From NCBI GenBank assembly GCA_003577005.1, contig QEUW01000016.1:1-44035 (forward strand): a stretch of DNA of 44,035 bases, given 5' to 3'. Position numbers and translations under genes: made by a program. This DNA comes from Chloroflexota bacterium (GTDB lineage Bacteria; Chloroflexota; Anaerolineae; Caldilineales; Caldilineaceae). Below the pieces are notes generated by a model that was not told where the DNA came from, searched no databases, and worked only from the letters and a program-made list of their open reading frames with translations. This document shows positions 1-7,966 of this stretch, in pieces (position 1 is the stretch's first letter; every line of letters begins with the position of its first letter).

Positions 1-420
1 CCTGGTTGGTCGCACCTGCTTGGTGAGGAATCACCCTTTGACCTGGTGGTCTGCTTTGCCGTCCTGCACCATCTGCCGGGTCTGGCTTTGCGCCAACAGT
101 TGTTGAGCGAGCTAGCGTCGCTGCTGGCGCCGGACGGGGTGCTGATCCTGTCGAACTGGCAATTCTTGAGCAGCGAACGCTTTGTCCGCAAGCTCGTGGC
201 CTGGGAGACGGTCGGGCTTTCTGCTGCGGATGTGGAGCCGGGGGATGCGCTCTTGCCGTGGCGACAGGGCGTAGAGGCGGTGCGCTATGTCCACCAGATC
301 GACGAAGTCGAGATGGCCAACCTGGCAACCGCCGCCGGCCTGACCGTGCGAGCCCACTATTATGCTGATGGGAAAGAGGGCAACTTGAATCTCTATTCTG
401 TACTCTCAGGGGCCGCTTAA
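1..420 (+). CDS. Class I SAM-dependent methyltransferase, C-terminal part
   Basis: The reading frame is open from the first base and ends with TAA at 418-420, so the N-terminus lies outside the window. The visible part carries FDLVVCFAVLHHLPG (bases 37-81), the usual post-II/motif IV segment of class I methyltransferases (FDxVxxxxVLHHL). It is followed by the ALRQQLLSELASLLAPDGVLILSNW-type helix and strand pattern in which a product-release strand follows an 'L.PGG.L' turn. The substrate cannot be told; the motif style resembles UbiE/methyltransferase-11 family enzymes and AlkB-partner tRNA methyltransferases. It is co-directional with the galactokinase gene, but an 83-base palindromic element separates them, so a shared transcript is uncertain. 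Confidence 0.8.
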   Translation, partial: PGWSHLLGEESPFDLVVCFAVLHHLPGLALRQQLLSELASLLAPDGVLILSNWQFLSSERFVRKLVAWETVGLSAADVEPGDALLPWRQGVEAVRYVHQIDEVEMANLATAAGLTVRAHYYADGKEGNLNLYSVLSGAA

Positions 421-435
421 AACGCCCGTCAGACT

Positions 436-518
436 GGTGCGTTGCACCTTTTAGGTGCGATGCACCTTAGTGTCAGCCGGAAACGCAGGTGCATCGCACG
501 CTGTGCGTGCAACGCACC
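436..518. repeat. Imperfect palindromic intergenic element, copy 1
   Basis: The left arm has two GGTGCGNTGCACC half-sites (436-448 and 454-466). The right arm, 488-518, is their inverted complement. The 31-base right arm recurs with one mismatch at 35752-35782. Each half-site is itself a near-palindrome, so the RNA could fold as one long hairpin or several short ones. It lies just upstream of the galK ribosome-binding site. Confidence 0.75.
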
Positions 519-541
519 CACGTATGAAAGAAGGAGTCGCT

Positions 542-1720
542 GTGAATCAAGTTGAAGGGCGCAACCCGCCATTGATAGAGACCTTTGTCAAACAATTTGG
601 CGCCGAGCCAACCCATGTCGCAATTGGGCCGGGGCGGGTCAATTTGATCGGCGAGCATACCGATTACAACGATGGCTTTGTCTTGCCGGTGGCGCTCAAG
701 CGTGATGTGCGCCTGGCCCTGCGCCCGCGGGCGGACCGGCAGGTGCGGCTCTTCTCGACCGAGTATGACGAACGCTTCGAATTCAGTCTAGATAACCTGG
801 TCTACAACAAGTCTATGTTGTGGACCAATTACGTGCAAGGGGTGGCCTGGTCGCTGCAAGAAGAGGGGCTCACCCTGGCTGGTCTCGACGGGGTGATCAG
901 CGGCAACGTGCCGCGCGGGAGCGGGCTGAGCAGTTCGGCCGCGCTGGAGATTGCCGCCGCCATGGCCCTGATGACCGCCGCCGGTCAGATGGACCGGCTC
1001 AGCGGCCCACAGGTGGCCCAGGCAGCGCAGCGAGCAGAAAATCAGTTCGTCGGTGTCAATTGCGGGATTATGGACCAGTTTATCAGCCTATTGGGCGCCG
1101 AGAACTATGCGCTGCTCATCGACTGTCGCAGCCTCGACTATGAGCTGGTTCCCTTCCCTGAGAACGCAACGCTGGTCATTGGCAACACCAAGGCCAGCCG
1201 CTCGCTGGCCGGCAGCGCCTACAACCAGCGCCGCCAGGAGTGCGAAAGCGGCGTCGCTGCGCTGCAAACGGTGTCGCCCGGCATCCGCGCGCTACGCGAT
1301 GTGACGAGCGAACAACTCGAAGCACATAAAGCGTTGCTATCATCCACTGTCTATCGACGCTGCCGCCACGTGGTGAGCGAGAATGAGCGAGTATTGCAGA
1401 CGGTCGCAGCTCTCCAACAGGGTGATCTGGCGCAGGTGGGGCAACTGATGAATGCCAGCCACGAGAGTCTACGTACCGATTATGAGGTCAGCAGCCCGGC
1501 GCTGGATGCGATGGTCGAGGCGATGCGCAGCGCTCCCGGCTGCTACGGCGCTCGTCTCACCGGGGCCGGTTTTGGAGGCTGTGCGGTGGCGCTGGTGGCG
1601 TCGGGCAGCGAACAGACAGTAGCTGATACAATCTACGAAAAATATCCCAAAGCGGCCAATGTCTGGCCTGAGGTCTACACAAGCCGGGCGGCCCAAGGGG
1701 CGCGCGTGGAGATGATTTAA
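542..1720 (+). CDS. galK: Galactokinase
   Basis: This GHMP-family kinase phosphorylates alpha-D-galactose to galactose-1-phosphate in the cytoplasm, the first committed step of the Leloir pathway. Visible motifs are the galactokinase signature [19 protein letters not shown] near residue 30, the GHMP ATP loop [11 protein letters not shown] near residue 125, and the C-terminal motif [16 protein letters not shown]. The start is the GTG at 542, because AAGGAG at 531-536 sits 5 bases upstream; this gives 392 residues, the usual size. An in-frame ATG at 524 is a weaker alternative. No galT or galE is next to it. The neighbours are a sugar-type MFS transporter and a carbohydrate esterase, which suggests use of plant or exopolysaccharide sugars. 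Confidence 0.95.
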   Translation: MNQVEGRNPPLIETFVKQFGAEPTHVAIGPGRVNLIGEHTDYNDGFVLPVALKRDVRLALRPRADRQVRLFSTEYDERFEFSLDNLVYNKSMLWTNYVQGVAWSLQEEGLTLAGLDGVISGNVPRGSGLSSSAALEIAAAMALMTAAGQMDRLSGPQVAQAAQRAENQFVGVNCGIMDQFISLLGAENYALLIDCRSLDYELVPFPENATLVIGNTKASRSLAGSAYNQRRQECESGVAALQTVSPGIRALRDVTSEQLEAHKALLSSTVYRRCRHVVSENERVLQTVAALQQGDLAQVGQLMNASHESLRTDYEVSSPALDAMVEAMRSAPGCYGARLTGAGFGGCAVALVASGSEQTVADTIYEKYPKAANVWPEVYTSRAAQGARVEMI

Positions 1721-1746
1721 TTTGGGCTGATTGGAGGAGCTTTGAA

Positions 1747-1790
1747 GAGATTTGCGGAGATTGGTCAATCTCCCAATCTCCGCAAATCTC
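1747..1790. repeat. Perfect 18-bp stem hairpin in galK-MFS gap
   Basis: GAGATTTGCGGAGATTGG (1747-1764) is followed by an 8-base loop and its exact inverted complement (1773-1790). The unit 'GAGATT/AATCTC' is the same building block seen in the hairpin inside the distal ileS (30014-30068). It is not followed by a T-run, so a simple intrinsic terminator is unlikely. Confidence 0.75.
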
Positions 1791-1843
1791 CCCAATCTCT
1801 CTACTCTCTAACTCTCAAAACTACTCATCTTTTGGCGCGTCCA

Positions 1844-3028
1844 ATGACCACAACTACAACCGTACTCTCTTCCACCCCGGCGCGCCAGAGCGCAATCACC
1901 GTTGCCTATTATGCCTCGTTTATCGGGCTGGGGATGGTAACCGCCTCGCTGGGGCCAACGCTTACCGGCCTGGCCGCCCACACTGGCTCGCCGCTCAACG
2001 CCGTGAGCGTGCTCTTTACCTTTCGTGCGCTTGGTTACCTGCTTGGCTCGTTTGTGGGTGGCCGGCTCTATGACCGCTATCCCGGCCATCCCATCCTCGC
2101 TGGGATGCTAGCCCTCATGCTGGTGACGATGCTGGCGGTGCCGGTCGTCCCGTGGCTCTGGCTGCTGGCGGCGGTGATCCTCGTGCTGGGTATGGGCGAA
2201 GGGACACTTGACGTGGGCGTCAACACGCTCATCGTCTGGCTGCGCCGGCCCAATGTGGGGCCATACATGAATGCACTACATTTCTTCTTTGGCGTCGGCA
2301 CAGTCATCGCCCCGCTCATCGTCGCCCAGTCCATCGGGTTTACCAGCGACATTACCTGGGCCTACTGGGTGCTGGGGCTGCTGCTGGCGCCGGTCTTGGT
2401 TTGGCTGGCGCGGCTGCCAAGTCCCACACCCGAAGCCGAGCGGGCGGACCCCGAACTGGGCGGCGTCAATTATGTGCTGACGGGGATGGTCGCCTTTTTT
2501 CTTTTTCTCTATGTGGGGATTGAGGGTGGCTTTTCAGGTTGGATCGACAAATATGCGCTGGCTACCGGCCACGCCACCGAATTGACCGCCGCCTACTGGA
2601 CTTCACTCTTCTGGTTTGCCTTTACCTTTGGCCGGCTGGTCTTTATTCCCATCACGGCACGCGTGCGGCCACGTACATTGCTCACGGCCAAACTCATCGG
2701 CGGGATCATTTGTGTGGGGGTTGTGCTGTTGTGGCCTGCCTCGGCAGTTGGCCTTTCCATCGGGGTGGCGGGCGCCGGATTTTGTATGGCCGCTATCTTC
2801 CCAGTGATGCTCACCTGGGCAGGACGGCGGATGACGATCACCGGCTTTGTCACCAGTTGGTTCTTTATCGGCGCCAGCGCCGGGGGCATGTTTTTCCCCT
2901 GGTTTATCGGCCAGTTGTTCGAGTCGAGTGGCCCGCGCATCACCATGCTCACCACCCTCAGCTGCCTGGTACTCAGCCTGGCAATGTTTGGGGTGCTGAT
3001 GATCTATACGGGAAAACATAGAACGTAG
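1844..3028 (+). CDS. MFS transporter, probable sugar permease
   Basis: The product has 394 residues and about 12 hydrophobic segments, the usual layout of the major facilitator superfamily. The pattern GxxVGGRLYDRYPGHP after the second helix matches the loop 2-3 motif (G-x3-D/G-R-x-G/R-R). The segment NALHFFFGVGTVIAPLIVA resembles FucP/MFSD4-like sugar transporters ('NxxFGxGxxxxP'). A charged central loop (PSPTPEAERADPE) separates the two six-helix halves. The ATG at 1844 is chosen because the upstream in-frame codons are a translated palindrome and the hydrophobic start follows TTTTTVLSSTPARQ. Its position after galK supports sugar import, but the substrate is not proven. Confidence 0.82.
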   Translation: MTTTTTVLSSTPARQSAITVAYYASFIGLGMVTASLGPTLTGLAAHTGSPLNAVSVLFTFRALGYLLGSFVGGRLYDRYPGHPILAGMLALMLVTMLAVPVVPWLWLLAAVILVLGMGEGTLDVGVNTLIVWLRRPNVGPYMNALHFFFGVGTVIAPLIVAQSIGFTSDITWAYWVLGLLLAPVLVWLARLPSPTPEAERADPELGGVNYVLTGMVAFFLFLYVGIEGGFSGWIDKYALATGHATELTAAYWTSLFWFAFTFGRLVFIPITARVRPRTLLTAKLIGGIICVGVVLLWPASAVGLSIGVAGAGFCMAAIFPVMLTWAGRRMTITGFVTSWFFIGASAGGMFFPWFIGQLFESSGPRITMLTTLSCLVLSLAMFGVLMIYTGKHRT

Positions 3029-3060
3029 AACATGGAGCGCGCGTTCTGCGTTCTACGTTC
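3021..3060. repeat. Short inverted repeat between MFS and esterase
   Basis: GAACGTAGAAC (3021-3031) and GTTCTACGTTC (3050-3060) form an 11-bp stem around an 18-base loop. It starts 8 bases before the MFS stop codon and ends just before the esterase Shine-Dalgarno sequence. Confidence 0.6.
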
Positions 3061-3076
3061 AAAAAAGGAGGTTACC

Positions 3077-4039
3077 ATGCCCTTATTGTTTGACATGCCT
3101 TTTGAGCGGTTGCAGACCTATGAGGGGCGCAACCCGCGGCCGGCCGATTTTGATGTGTACTGGGACAGGGCGCTGGCGGAGATGCATGCGCTCGACCCGC
3201 AGATCGAGAGCGTACCGGCAGAGTTTCAGACGCCCTTTGCCGAGTGCAGCCACCTCTATTTCACCGGCGTGGGTGGCGCCCGCGTGCATGCCAAGCTGCT
3301 GCGGCCACGAAATGCAACGGAACCGCACCCGGCGGTGCTGCTCTTTCACGGCTATTCAGGCAGCTCGGGTGAGTGGGTGGAGAAGTTGGGCTATGTGGCG
3401 TTGGGTTATACCGTGGCTGCGCTCGACTGTCGCGGTCAGGGTGGTCTTTCGGAAGATAATACCCCGGTGAAGGGCTGGACCTTGCGCGGGCATATCATCC
3501 GCGGGGTCGATGATGCGCCGGAGAGGCTCTACTACCGCCAGGTCTTTCTCGACACGGCGCAACTGGCGCGCATCGTCATGGCTATGCCCGATGTGGACCC
3601 GGAGCGGGTCGGAGCTACCGGCGCCAGCCAGGGCGGCGGCCTGACCCTGGCCTGCGCCGCGCTGGAGCCGCGGGTCAAACGCGTGGCGCCAGTCTACCCT
3701 TTCCTGTGCGATTATCAACGCGTCTGGGAGATCGACCAGGCCAAAGACGCCTACGCCGAGTTGAAGGAGTGGTTCCGCCGTTTCGACCCGCGCCACGAGC
3801 GCGCGGAGGAGGTCTGGACAAAACTGGGCTATATCGACGTGCAATATCTCGCCCCGCGCATCCGCGGTGACGTGCTGCTCTCGATTGGCTTCTCGGATAC
3901 CGTCTGCCCGCCCTCCACCCAGTTTGCGACCTACAACAAGATCAAGGCGCCCAAGTCGATGCTCATCTATCCCGACTACGCCCACGAAGGTCTTCCCGGC
4001 GCGCCGGATGCGATCTTCCAGTTTATGGCCCAGTTGTAG
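3077..4039 (+). CDS. Acetyl xylan esterase / cephalosporin-C deacetylase (CE7)
   Basis: This alpha/beta hydrolase of the AXE1 family has 320 residues, the typical family length. The start at 3077 is supported by AGGAGG at 3066-3071. The N-terminal [21 protein letters not shown] and 'FDVYWDRAL' are characteristic of CE7 enzymes. The nucleophile elbow is GASQGGGL (Ser near residue 184), the acid is in [11 protein letters not shown], and the His is in YPDYAHEG. Such enzymes remove acetyl groups from short xylo-oligosaccharides and other small esters in the cytoplasm. This fits the galK/MFS neighbourhood, where imported acetylated oligosaccharides would be processed. No signal peptide is visible. 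Confidence 0.9.
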   Translation: MPLLFDMPFERLQTYEGRNPRPADFDVYWDRALAEMHALDPQIESVPAEFQTPFAECSHLYFTGVGGARVHAKLLRPRNATEPHPAVLLFHGYSGSSGEWVEKLGYVALGYTVAALDCRGQGGLSEDNTPVKGWTLRGHIIRGVDDAPERLYYRQVFLDTAQLARIVMAMPDVDPERVGATGASQGGGLTLACAALEPRVKRVAPVYPFLCDYQRVWEIDQAKDAYAELKEWFRRFDPRHERAEEVWTKLGYIDVQYLAPRIRGDVLLSIGFSDTVCPPSTQFATYNKIKAPKSMLIYPDYAHEGLPGAPDAIFQFMAQL

Positions 4040-4130
4040 CAAAAGCCGAAAACGTCAGTCTCCTCTCTAGCGCTACTCCAAGAAGTACAGAGTACGCCCG
4101 TCTCTGTTCGACAGCTTGCCCAACAGGGAG

Positions 4131-4170
4131 GATAAGAACCGCGGATGCACAGAAAGACGCGGTTCTTATC
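4131..4170. repeat. 13-bp stem hairpin downstream of esterase
   Basis: GATAAGAACCGCG (4131-4143) and CGCGGTTCTTATC (4158-4170) are perfect inverted copies around a 14-base loop. It may help end esterase transcription, but only a mixed TCTGTCCCC tail follows, not a T-run. Confidence 0.6.
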
Positions 4171-4195
4171 TGTCCCCGCCTGTGTGGGACGCCCA

Positions 4196-4251
4196 GTCAA
4201 AAATTTTGACCAATTTTCCAAAAACCTATTGACAAATTCAAAAATTTTGGT
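4196..4251 (+). promoter_or_regulatory. Paired AT-rich palindromes, candidate operators
   Basis: GTCAAAAATTTTGAC (4196-4210) is a perfect odd-centred palindrome. A second copy of its core, CAAAAATTTTG (4239-4249), overlaps the promoter spacer of the DUF2089 gene. The centres are 41 bp apart, about four helical turns, so two bound dimers would lie on the same face. Autoregulation by the HTH protein encoded next is inferred. Confidence 0.5.
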
Positions 4252-4256
4252 ATACT
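4229..4256 (+). promoter_or_regulatory. Sigma-A type promoter for DUF2089 operon
   Basis: TTGACA (4229-4234) and TATACT (4251-4256) are separated by 16 bases. Transcription would begin near 4263, about 13 bases before the ATG. The DNA is strikingly AT-rich compared with its surroundings. Confidence 0.75.
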
Positions 4257-4275
4257 CACCAAAAAGGAGAGAGTT

Positions 4276-4665
4276 ATGCGCAAAATTTTAGAGAAATGCC
4301 CCTCATGTGGCGGAGACCTGGAAGTGACGCGGTTGAGCTGCACCAATTGCGAAACGGTCATCACCGGGCGCTACCAACCATGCCGGTTCTGCAAGCTGGC
4401 CCCCGAACACCAGAACTTCCTCGAAGCCTTTGTCAAGAGCCGCGGCAATGTCAAGGAGATGGAGCGCGAGCTCGGCATCTCCTACTGGACCATCCGCACC
4501 CAACTCAACGACCTGATCAAGGCGCTCGGCTTTGAAGTGGATACACCTCAGGAGGAGGAAGACGAGAGTGAGGTCAAGCACCGCCGCAAGGAGATTTTGG
4601 AGCAACTGGACCGCGGCGAGATCGACGCCAGCGAAGCCACCGAACGTCTAGCCCAGTTGCGGTAA
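4276..4665 (+). CDS. DUF2089 zinc-ribbon/HTH regulator with SHOCT-like tail
   Basis: This 129-residue protein has three visible parts. Residues 8-43 hold four CxxC-type knuckles (CPSCGG, CTNCE, CRFC) as a zinc ribbon. Residues 50-88 form a helix-turn-helix in which GNVKEMERELGISYWTIR matches the DUF2089 family ('sRGnikeve+elGiSYpTVR'). Residues 104-129 are a short helical hairpin (EILEQLDRGEIDASEATERL) like SHOCT or the YvlB/LiaX N-terminal module. DUF2089 proteins are taken to be DNA-binding regulators. It has a clear Shine-Dalgarno (AAGGAGAG) and its own promoter with paired palindromes. It heads a run of genes ending in an ABC-2 exporter, and the next two genes start with the same helical hairpin, which points to protein-protein contact between them (inference). 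Confidence 0.88.
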   Translation: MRKILEKCPSCGGDLEVTRLSCTNCETVITGRYQPCRFCKLAPEHQNFLEAFVKSRGNVKEMERELGISYWTIRTQLNDLIKALGFEVDTPQEEEDESEVKHRRKEILEQLDRGEIDASEATERLAQLR

Positions 4666-4667
4666 GG

Positions 4668-4765
4668 ACGGATGATGTCCGCCCTACAAAGAAAAACGAT
4701 CCACAGATTTCGTAGATTTCACAAATTTTATCCGCGCCGATCCGTCCAATCCGCGGTCCATTTCT
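4668..4765. repeat. Intergenic repeat-like stretch
   Basis: This region holds an imperfect inverted pair (AGGACGGATGATGTCCGCCCT) and then an AT-rich run with ATCCACAGATTT..TAGATTTCACAAATT and ATCCGCG/CCGCGGTC units. Similar CCGCGG/ATCCGCG units make the larger palindrome at 21325-21422. No coding sequence is visible. Confidence 0.4.
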
Positions 4766-4787
4766 TTCACCAGAGGAGAACGAGGTC

Positions 4788-5363
4788 ATGAACGAAGAAC
4801 GGATGCAGATTTTGAGGATGCTACAAGAAGGCCGCATCACCGTCGAGGAAGCAGCCCGTCTCATTGCTGCCCTCTCTACAGATGAACCTGCTGTGCCGGT
4901 AAGCCGACACACACCGGTTTCGATTCCCGTGGAGGAGATTCCCCCGCAGGGCAGCCCGAGAGTAGCGCCGCTCTTTAGCTGGGCTTTCCGCTATGGTCTC
5001 TTCTGCAACCTGGAGAATACCCGCTTTGAGGGAGCGCACCTCGATAATGCCAAAATCTGGTTCTCCAATCTCGACAGTGCGGATCTGCGTGATGCCAATC
5101 TGCAAGATGCCTGGGTGGTGGCCGCCAATCTGGACAACGCCAATCTCGTCGGGGCGAACCTCGAAGGCGCCAAAATTGCCGCATCCAATCTGGACCACGC
5201 CGACCTGGCCGGCGCTGACTTACGCGGGGCAGTGATTATCGCCGCCAACCTGGAGCGTTGTGATTTGCGCGGGGCCGACCTGCGTGGCCAGGCGCTGATC
5301 GGCGTCAGCATGGCCCGCTATCGGGCGCAGACGCCTGTGACGACCATTGTAGCCGAGGAGTAG
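4788..5363 (+). CDS. SHOCT-like module plus pentapeptide-repeat protein 1
   Basis: The product has 191 residues. Residues 1-30 (MNEERMQILRMLQEGRITVE, then EAARLIAAL) form the SHOCT-like helical hairpin also found at the end of the DUF2089 protein. A proline-rich linker follows to about residue 65. From about residue 70 to 180 there are pentapeptide repeats of the A(D/N)LxX type (ADLRDANLQDA, ANLVGANLEGA, ADLAGADLRGA), expected to fold as a right-handed quadrilateral beta-helix. No signal peptide or membrane helix is seen, so it is probably cytoplasmic. Pentapeptide proteins can shield gyrase or act as scaffolds; which applies here is unknown. A GAGGAG ribosome-binding site precedes the ATG, and the next gene begins 4 bases after the stop. 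Confidence 0.88.
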   Translation: MNEERMQILRMLQEGRITVEEAARLIAALSTDEPAVPVSRHTPVSIPVEEIPPQGSPRVAPLFSWAFRYGLFCNLENTRFEGAHLDNAKIWFSNLDSADLRDANLQDAWVVAANLDNANLVGANLEGAKIAASNLDHADLAGADLRGAVIIAANLERCDLRGADLRGQALIGVSMARYRAQTPVTTIVAEE

Positions 5364-5367
5364 ACCC

Positions 5368-5946
5368 ATGAACGATGAACGCATGGCGATCCTGCGCATG
5401 TTGCAGGAAGGGAAGATCTCAGTGGATGAGGCAGCCCGGCTGATCGGGTCGCTCGATCAGAGCGAAGGTGAGCCGCGGCCTGATGCGGCCTCAAGACCGC
5501 GCCTGGTGTCGCTGGTAAACGATGAAGATGAAGAAGGCGACGAGCCAAGCGCATCGCCAAAACAGAGCGCCATTTTCGACGGCGCCAGTTTTATGGGCGC
5601 TAATCTTGAGGGCGCCAAATTCGAGGGCGCCAACTTCCGCAACGCCGATTTTACCGGCGCTATGTTGCGGGATGCTGACCTGCGCGGCGCCAATTTTGAG
5701 GGCGCCGACCTGACCGGCGCCATGTTGGCCAGCGCCAATTTTCGCAATAGCAACTTGCGCGGCGCCAGCCTGACCGGCGCCATGCTTGAGGGCGCCAATT
5801 TTCAGGATGCTGTATTGCCCAAAGCAGATTTCACCGGGGCCGTGTTGCAAGGGGCGAATTTCCAGGGCGTCCAGATCAACGGGCTGGACCTCACCGGCGT
5901 CTCGATGCCCGGCATCAAATTCCGCCCTGACGCGGTCATCGTGTGA
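5368..5946 (+). CDS. SHOCT-like module plus pentapeptide-repeat protein 2
   Basis: This paralogue of the preceding gene has 192 residues. The N-terminal hairpin MNDERMAILRMLQEGKISVD is nearly identical to that of protein 1, whereas the linker (residues 33-68, acidic NDEDEEGDE) differs. About 22 pentapeptides follow from residue 69, with phenylalanine or leucine at the central position (GANFRNADFTGAMLRDADL). This gives a longer and more regular beta-helix than protein 1. The Shine-Dalgarno GAGGAG overlaps the end of the upstream gene, so the two are probably co-translated. The stop is followed after one base by the ABC ATPase start, which ties both proteins to the exporter. Gene duplication within the operon is the simplest origin. 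Confidence 0.88.
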   Translation: MNDERMAILRMLQEGKISVDEAARLIGSLDQSEGEPRPDAASRPRLVSLVNDEDEEGDEPSASPKQSAIFDGASFMGANLEGAKFEGANFRNADFTGAMLRDADLRGANFEGADLTGAMLASANFRNSNLRGASLTGAMLEGANFQDAVLPKADFTGAVLQGANFQGVQINGLDLTGVSMPGIKFRPDAVIV

Positions 5947-5947
5947 C

Positions 5948-6976
5948 ATGAACACTCCTATTGTCGAGGTCCACGACCTCACCAAGACCTATCAAAAGAA
6001 GACGATCAAAGAAGGAGCAAGTCTGTGGACCAGAGTATTGCCCTCCGGCACGAAGACTGAGACGCTCACAGCGGTTGACAAGGTCTCATTCACCATCCGC
6101 CGGGGCGAGATCTTTGGGCTGCTGGGCCCGAACGGGGCCGGCAAGACGACAACGATCAAGATGCTCTGCACGCTGCTCGAACCGGCAAGTGGCACAGCCA
6201 CAGTCTGTGGCTATGATATTGTGCGCCAGGCCGACCGCGTGCGGCAAAACCTGGGCGCGGTGATGACCGGCGAGCGCAGCATCTATTGGAAGTTGAGCGG
6301 GCGTGAAAATCTCGCCTATTTTGCGGCCCTCTATCACATCCCACCCCAGGTGGCCCGGCAGCGCATCGCCGAACTGCTTGAGCGGATGGAACTGACCAAA
6401 CGGGCTGACGAACTGGTCGAACGCTACTCTTCCGGCATGAAACAGCGGATTGCCATCGCCAAGGCGCTGCTGGCCAAACCACCGGTGCTGCTGCTCGACG
6501 AGCCCACCATCGGTCTCGACCCACAGTCGGCGCGCAACCTGCGCGAGATCGTCCAGGGGTTGAAGGAGGAGGGGCACACCATCCTCCTGACCACCCACTA
6601 CATGGAAGAGGCCGACCAGCTTTGCGACCGCATCGGCATCATCGACCAGGGCAAGGTCATTGCGCTCGACACACCCACTGTGCTCAAACAGTCGATCAAC
6701 CGGCTCGATGTGATGCAACTCGAAGTCGAGAATTTCGACCCGGCCTCCACCCCGGCGCTGACCGGCCTGCCCAGGGTGGAGAACGTCGCCACACGCCATC
6801 TAGGGACGGATGGAATCTGGTCGGTGGCGCTCCACACCACCGACAGCCGCAACATCCTGCCCGAACTGATCCACGTCATCGGCGCCCGGGACGGGCGTAT
6901 CCGCCATATGCAGATCGTCCAGCCGACGCTGGAGGATGTATTTATTGCCTTGACCGGAAAACAGTTACGCGAATAG
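5948..6976 (+). CDS. ABC-2 type exporter, ATP-binding subunit
   Basis: The 342-residue ATPase belongs to the DrrA/CcmA-like class. It shows Walker A GPNGAGKTTTIKML, a Q-loop region near GAVMTGERS, signature YSSGMKQRIAIAKALL, Walker B VLLLDEPTIGLDP and the H-switch LLTTHYMEEADQ. The insert between the first strand and Walker A (KKTIKEGASLWTRVLPSG) and the C-terminal extension of about 100 residues ending in PTLEDVFIALTGK are typical of polyketide/antibiotic or polysaccharide exporters of the ABC-2 type. It would energise export through the two permeases encoded downstream at 7038 and 8692. The ATG at 5948 lies one base after the preceding stop. Confidence 0.93.
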   Translation: MNTPIVEVHDLTKTYQKKTIKEGASLWTRVLPSGTKTETLTAVDKVSFTIRRGEIFGLLGPNGAGKTTTIKMLCTLLEPASGTATVCGYDIVRQADRVRQNLGAVMTGERSIYWKLSGRENLAYFAALYHIPPQVARQRIAELLERMELTKRADELVERYSSGMKQRIAIAKALLAKPPVLLLDEPTIGLDPQSARNLREIVQGLKEEGHTILLTTHYMEEADQLCDRIGIIDQGKVIALDTPTVLKQSINRLDVMQLEVENFDPASTPALTGLPRVENVATRHLGTDGIWSVALHTTDSRNILPELIHVIGARDGRIRHMQIVQPTLEDVFIALTGKQLRE

Positions 6977-6982
6977 GCGCCG

Positions 6983-7015
6983 AGGTGCAAGGCGCTTGCA
7001 AAGCGCCTTGCACCT
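6983..7015. repeat. Perfect 15-bp stem, 3-base loop hairpin
   Basis: AGGTGCAAGGCGCTT (6983-6997), loop GCA, then the exact inverted complement (7001-7015). It sits between the ATPase and permease genes of one transporter. With no T-run it looks more like a palindromic unit or mRNA processing/stabilising element than a terminator. Confidence 0.75.
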
Positions 7016-7037
7016 GAAGATCGCAGAGAGCCGTATC

Positions 7038-7895
7038 ATGCACGCTACCCTCACCGCCCGTTCATTCTCGTCCGAAGTGCGCATCCTCCTGGTCATGGCG
7101 CGCAAGGAGTGGACGATCTTTTTTCGCTACCCGAGCGCGATCGTGGCTTTTCTCATCTGGCCCATCATCTTTCCCTTTAGCGCCATCTTTACAGCGCGGG
7201 CGCTCAGCGGGCCGGATGGCTCTTCGCTGCCGGCCTTTGCCGCCTACGCCGGCACGGTGGACTACATTGCCTTTATCGTCATCGGCCTGTCGATCTACAT
7301 GTGGATCAACATCACGCTGTGGGACATTGGCTTTCAACTGCGCAACGAACAGATGCGTGGCACGTTGGAGTCCAACTGGCTCTGCCCGGTGTGGCGCTTC
7401 TCGATCCTGGTGGGGCCGAGCCTGAGCAAACTCGCCATATCGCTCTTCTTTTTCACATTGGCGGTGATTGAATATCAACTCTTCTTTGGCATCAACCTGG
7501 TGGGGAGCAACCCAGCGCTCGTGTTGCTGATTGTGCTGTTGACCATCCCGTCGGTCTATGGCATTGGCGTGGCCTTTGGCAGCCTGGTGGTTCGTTTTCA
7601 GGAGGCCAATGCGCTGGTCTTTCTGGTGCGCGGCATCTTTATGATCTTTACCGGTGCCTCCTATCCGCTGGCGGTGCTGCCCGAGTGGATGCAGACGGTG
7701 GCGGCGTGGCTGCCGCTGACCTACACGATCCAGGCTATCCGCGCCGTGGCGCTCAACGACGCCGGCTGGTTCGAGATCCTGCCGGAGTTGCGCATGTTGG
7801 CGCTCTTTGCCTTTACCATCTTGCCGGTGGCATATCTGCTCTTCCGCTTCACCGAACGCCGGGCGCGGCGCACGGGAACGCTGGGGCGGTATTGA
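7038..7895 (+). CDS. ABC-2 type exporter permease, subunit 1
   Basis: This is a 285-residue membrane protein with about six hydrophobic helices. It matches ABC-2 permeases: an N-terminal amphipathic stretch (RILLVMARKEWTIFFRYP), a cytoplasmic loop (NEQMRGTLESNWLCPV), and the helix pair with GASYPLAVLPEWMQTVAAWLPLTYTIQAIR, a hallmark of the family. The ATG at 7038 is preferred to the more upstream GTG/ATG codons because those lie in the hairpin. It probably pairs with the permease at 8692 as a heterodimer, since both have the same loop ('GTLESNW'/'GVLESNW'). A toxin-antitoxin pair now separates the two genes. Confidence 0.9.
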   Translation: MHATLTARSFSSEVRILLVMARKEWTIFFRYPSAIVAFLIWPIIFPFSAIFTARALSGPDGSSLPAFAAYAGTVDYIAFIVIGLSIYMWINITLWDIGFQLRNEQMRGTLESNWLCPVWRFSILVGPSLSKLAISLFFFTLAVIEYQLFFGINLVGSNPALVLLIVLLTIPSVYGIGVAFGSLVVRFQEANALVFLVRGIFMIFTGASYPLAVLPEWMQTVAAWLPLTYTIQAIRAVALNDAGWFEILPELRMLALFAFTILPVAYLLFRFTERRARRTGTLGRY

Positions 7896-7931
7896 GCTTT
7901 AATGACACCGGATCTAAAATATTTTTTGTCG

Positions 7932-7960
7932 TTGACATTGGAAGTGGCATCATATATACT
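7932..7960 (+). promoter_or_regulatory. Consensus promoter of the PIN toxin-antitoxin pair
   Basis: TTGACA (7932-7937), a 17-base spacer and TATACT (7955-7960). The predicted start site falls at about 7967, which is the GTG of the toxin gene, so the message would be leaderless. Confidence 0.75.
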
Positions 7961-7966
7961 ACCAAT

